A stretch of 64,000 nucleotides of DNA from Agrobacterium tumefaciens (lineage in GTDB: Bacteria > Pseudomonadota > Alphaproteobacteria > Rhizobiales > Rhizobiaceae): the NCBI RefSeq assembly GCF_009649785.1, contig NZ_WJOK01000021.1, forward strand, positions 1 to 64,000. The letters are read 5' to 3'. Positions within the stretch are counted from its first letter, which is position 1, and every line of letters starts with the position of its first letter. Position numbers and translations under genes: made by a program. The notes beneath the pieces are model-generated. The model was not told the origin of the DNA. It was given only the letters and a program-made list of their open reading frames with translations, and did no database searches. Of this stretch, positions 62,832-64,000 are shown one piece after another.

Positions 62832-63764
62832 TCAGTCGAACAGGCCGGAAACCGACTGTTCCTGCGCGGTGCGGTTGATCGCTTCGCCCAGAAGGCCCGC
62901 AGTGCTGATCACGCGGATATTGTGCGCGGACTGGACGCTGGTGGTCGGCTGGATGCTGTCGGTGATGACGAGTTCGCGCAGCTTCGATGAGGCCACGCGG
63001 GCAACGGCGCCGCCGGAAAGCACGCCGTGCGTGATATAGGCGGTGACGCTGGTTGCGCCCTTTTTCAACAGCGCTTCGGCAGCATTGCAGAGCGTGCCGC
63101 CGGAATCGATGATATCGTCGATCAGGATGCAGTCCTTGCCGGATACGTCGCCGATGACGTTCATGACTTCGGATTCACCCGGACGGTCACGGCGTTTGTC
63201 GACGATGGCCAGCAGACAGTCCAGACGCTTCGACAGGGCACGGGCGCGCACCACACCGCCAACGTCAGGCGAAACGACCATGACGTTGTTGGTGTCGTAG
63301 TGGTCCTTGATATCGCGGGCCAGAATGGGCGCTGCGAAGAGGTTGTCGGTCGGAATATCGAAAAAGCCCTGGATCTGGCCGGCGTGAAGATCGAGCGTCA
63401 GAACGCGGTCGGCGCCTGCTTCGGTGATCAGGTTGGCGACGAGCTTGGCGGAAATCGGTGTGCGGGGGCCGGCTTTGCGATCCTGGCGGGCGTAACCGAA
63501 ATAGGGAAGTACTGCCGTGATGCGTTTTGCCGAGGAGCGGCGCATGGCATCGATCATGATGAGCAGTTCCATCAGATGATCGTTTGCCGGAAACGAAGTG
63601 GACTGGACGAGAAAAACGTCCTCCCCGCGTACGTTTTCACTGATTTCTACGAAAATTTCCTGGTCAGCAAACCGCTTTACGGTGGCATTTCCCAAGGGAA
63701 CGTTGAGATACTTGCAGATCGCTTCGGCAAGGTGCCGGTTCGAATTGCCTGCGAAAACCTTCAT
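62832..63764 (-). CDS. prs: Ribose-phosphate pyrophosphokinase
   Basis: A 310-residue class I PRPP synthase making the PRPP used by nucleotide, His and Trp synthesis (and by Apt, encoded in this window). Seen: [20 protein letters not shown] (residues ~31-50), the ATP-binding [10 protein letters not shown] (~92-101), [14 protein letters not shown] (~129-142), the flexible KRRDRPGE loop and the PRPP loop [12 protein letters not shown] (~215-226). I start at MKVFAGNSN; the frame is open 20 codons further. Confidence 0.97.
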   Translation of the reverse strand: MKVFAGNSNRHLAEAICKYLNVPLGNATVKRFADQEIFVEISENVRGEDVFLVQSTSFPANDHLMELLIMIDAMRRSSAKRITAVLPYFGYARQDRKAGPRTPISAKLVANLITEAGADRVLTLDLHAGQIQGFFDIPTDNLFAAPILARDIKDHYDTNNVMVVSPDVGGVVRARALSKRLDCLLAIVDKRRDRPGESEVMNVIGDVSGKDCILIDDIIDSGGTLCNAAEALLKKGATSVTAYITHGVLSGGAVARVASSKLRELVITDSIQPTTSVQSAHNIRVISTAGLLGEAINRTAQEQSVSGLFD

Positions 63765-64000
63765 TGCGCCCGCCTGTTTCCATGCAATCGCCTTGCGCCA
63801 CGGGAAAGTGTCTGCCGTAACCAAGCGTCGTTCAAGGGGAGGAACATCCGGCTGAAAAGCCTTTGCCGGATACGCCTTGTTGCCATGCGCGCCTTAATAG
63901 CGTTGTTGCTTCCGATTGCAAGAGGACTCCGTGCTTTCGCAATGATTTTCATGAAATCTCTGTGACTTCTCCCGCCGTTTCATCTCATCCCCTTTGAGAC
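63765..64000. other. prs upstream region up to the window edge
   Basis: 236 bases with no gene that I can support. It must hold the prs promoter (minus strand), but no convincing boxes stand out. Confidence 0.4.

Noticed and set aside
1-64000. tRNA, rRNA, CRISPR arrays, insertion sequences, prophage
   Set aside because: I looked for tRNA T-loop patterns, regular direct repeats with spacers, and transposase or integrase motifs on both strands and found none that I could support.

Overview
The window is a high-GC, densely coded piece of an alphaproteobacterial chromosome, almost certainly Agrobacterium or a close Rhizobiaceae relative. The evidence is a NolR-type ArsR regulator, a second-type ClpS adaptor that closely resembles (from memory) Agrobacterium ClpS2, the petABC (fbcFBC) operon, the housekeeping set ychF, pth, rplY, prs, hemF, leuA, apt, trmL and queF, and several families of large palindromic intergenic repeats typical of rhizobia. 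I see no rRNA, tRNA, insertion sequence, prophage or CRISPR array. It reads as ordinary core chromosome with small accessory insertions.

Layout. 0-9.5 kb: an AT-rich leader and nolR, a DUF3095 protein, a branched-chain amino-acid binding protein, a VOC protein, a CDF metal exporter, queF, a DUF2076 protein, a HupE-type protein and a ClpP-type protease. Next comes a compact stress module: an ECF sigma factor, its DUF1109/NrsF membrane anti-sigma factor and a divergent MXKDX-repeat periplasmic protein, with matching GTAAC-N15/16-CGAA promoters. 9.5-18.4 kb: benE, then leuA preceded by a 39-codon leader peptide rich in Leu codons, and a series of single enzymes and transporters (metallophosphoesterase, Nudix, glutathionyl-hydroquinone reductase, GNATs, MFS). 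18.4-28.1 kb: a four-gene minus-strand operon (MoxR ATPase, DUF58, and two large membrane proteins of the BatA/DUF4159 type), divergent from DUF1285, CoA pyrophosphatase and CCA-adding-enzyme-like genes. 28.1-32.4 kb: small conserved proteins, hemF, a Na/Pi-cotransporter-like protein and trmL.

32.4-44.4 kb: a gene-poor stretch with a metallophosphoesterase relic and an 18-codon ORF that looks like a leader peptide. It is followed by two tandem ABC half-exporters, an EEP-fold membrane protein, the cytochrome bc1 operon petABC, a GFA-family protein, apt, a methyltransferase and two MaoC hydratases. 44.4-59 kb: ychF, clpS, pth and rplY, interspersed with a large signalling set: a HAMP-PAS-GGDEF-EAL protein with a periplasmic binding protein behind it, an MHYT-GGDEF-EAL protein, a GAF-Fis regulator next to an aldehyde dehydrogenase, and a chemoreceptor. 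59-64 kb: an overlapping envelope-glycolipid operon (GT2, LAB_N, GT39, PAP2) and prs.

The most interesting non-coding signals are the SD-sequestering hairpin ahead of the DUF2076 gene, the apparently leaderless leu leader peptide, the uncharacterised leader ORF ahead of the ABC exporter pair, and a perfect 16-bp palindrome fitting the NolR box ahead of the MHYT c-di-GMP gene. All functional statements come from reading motifs and family resemblance; no database search was run.
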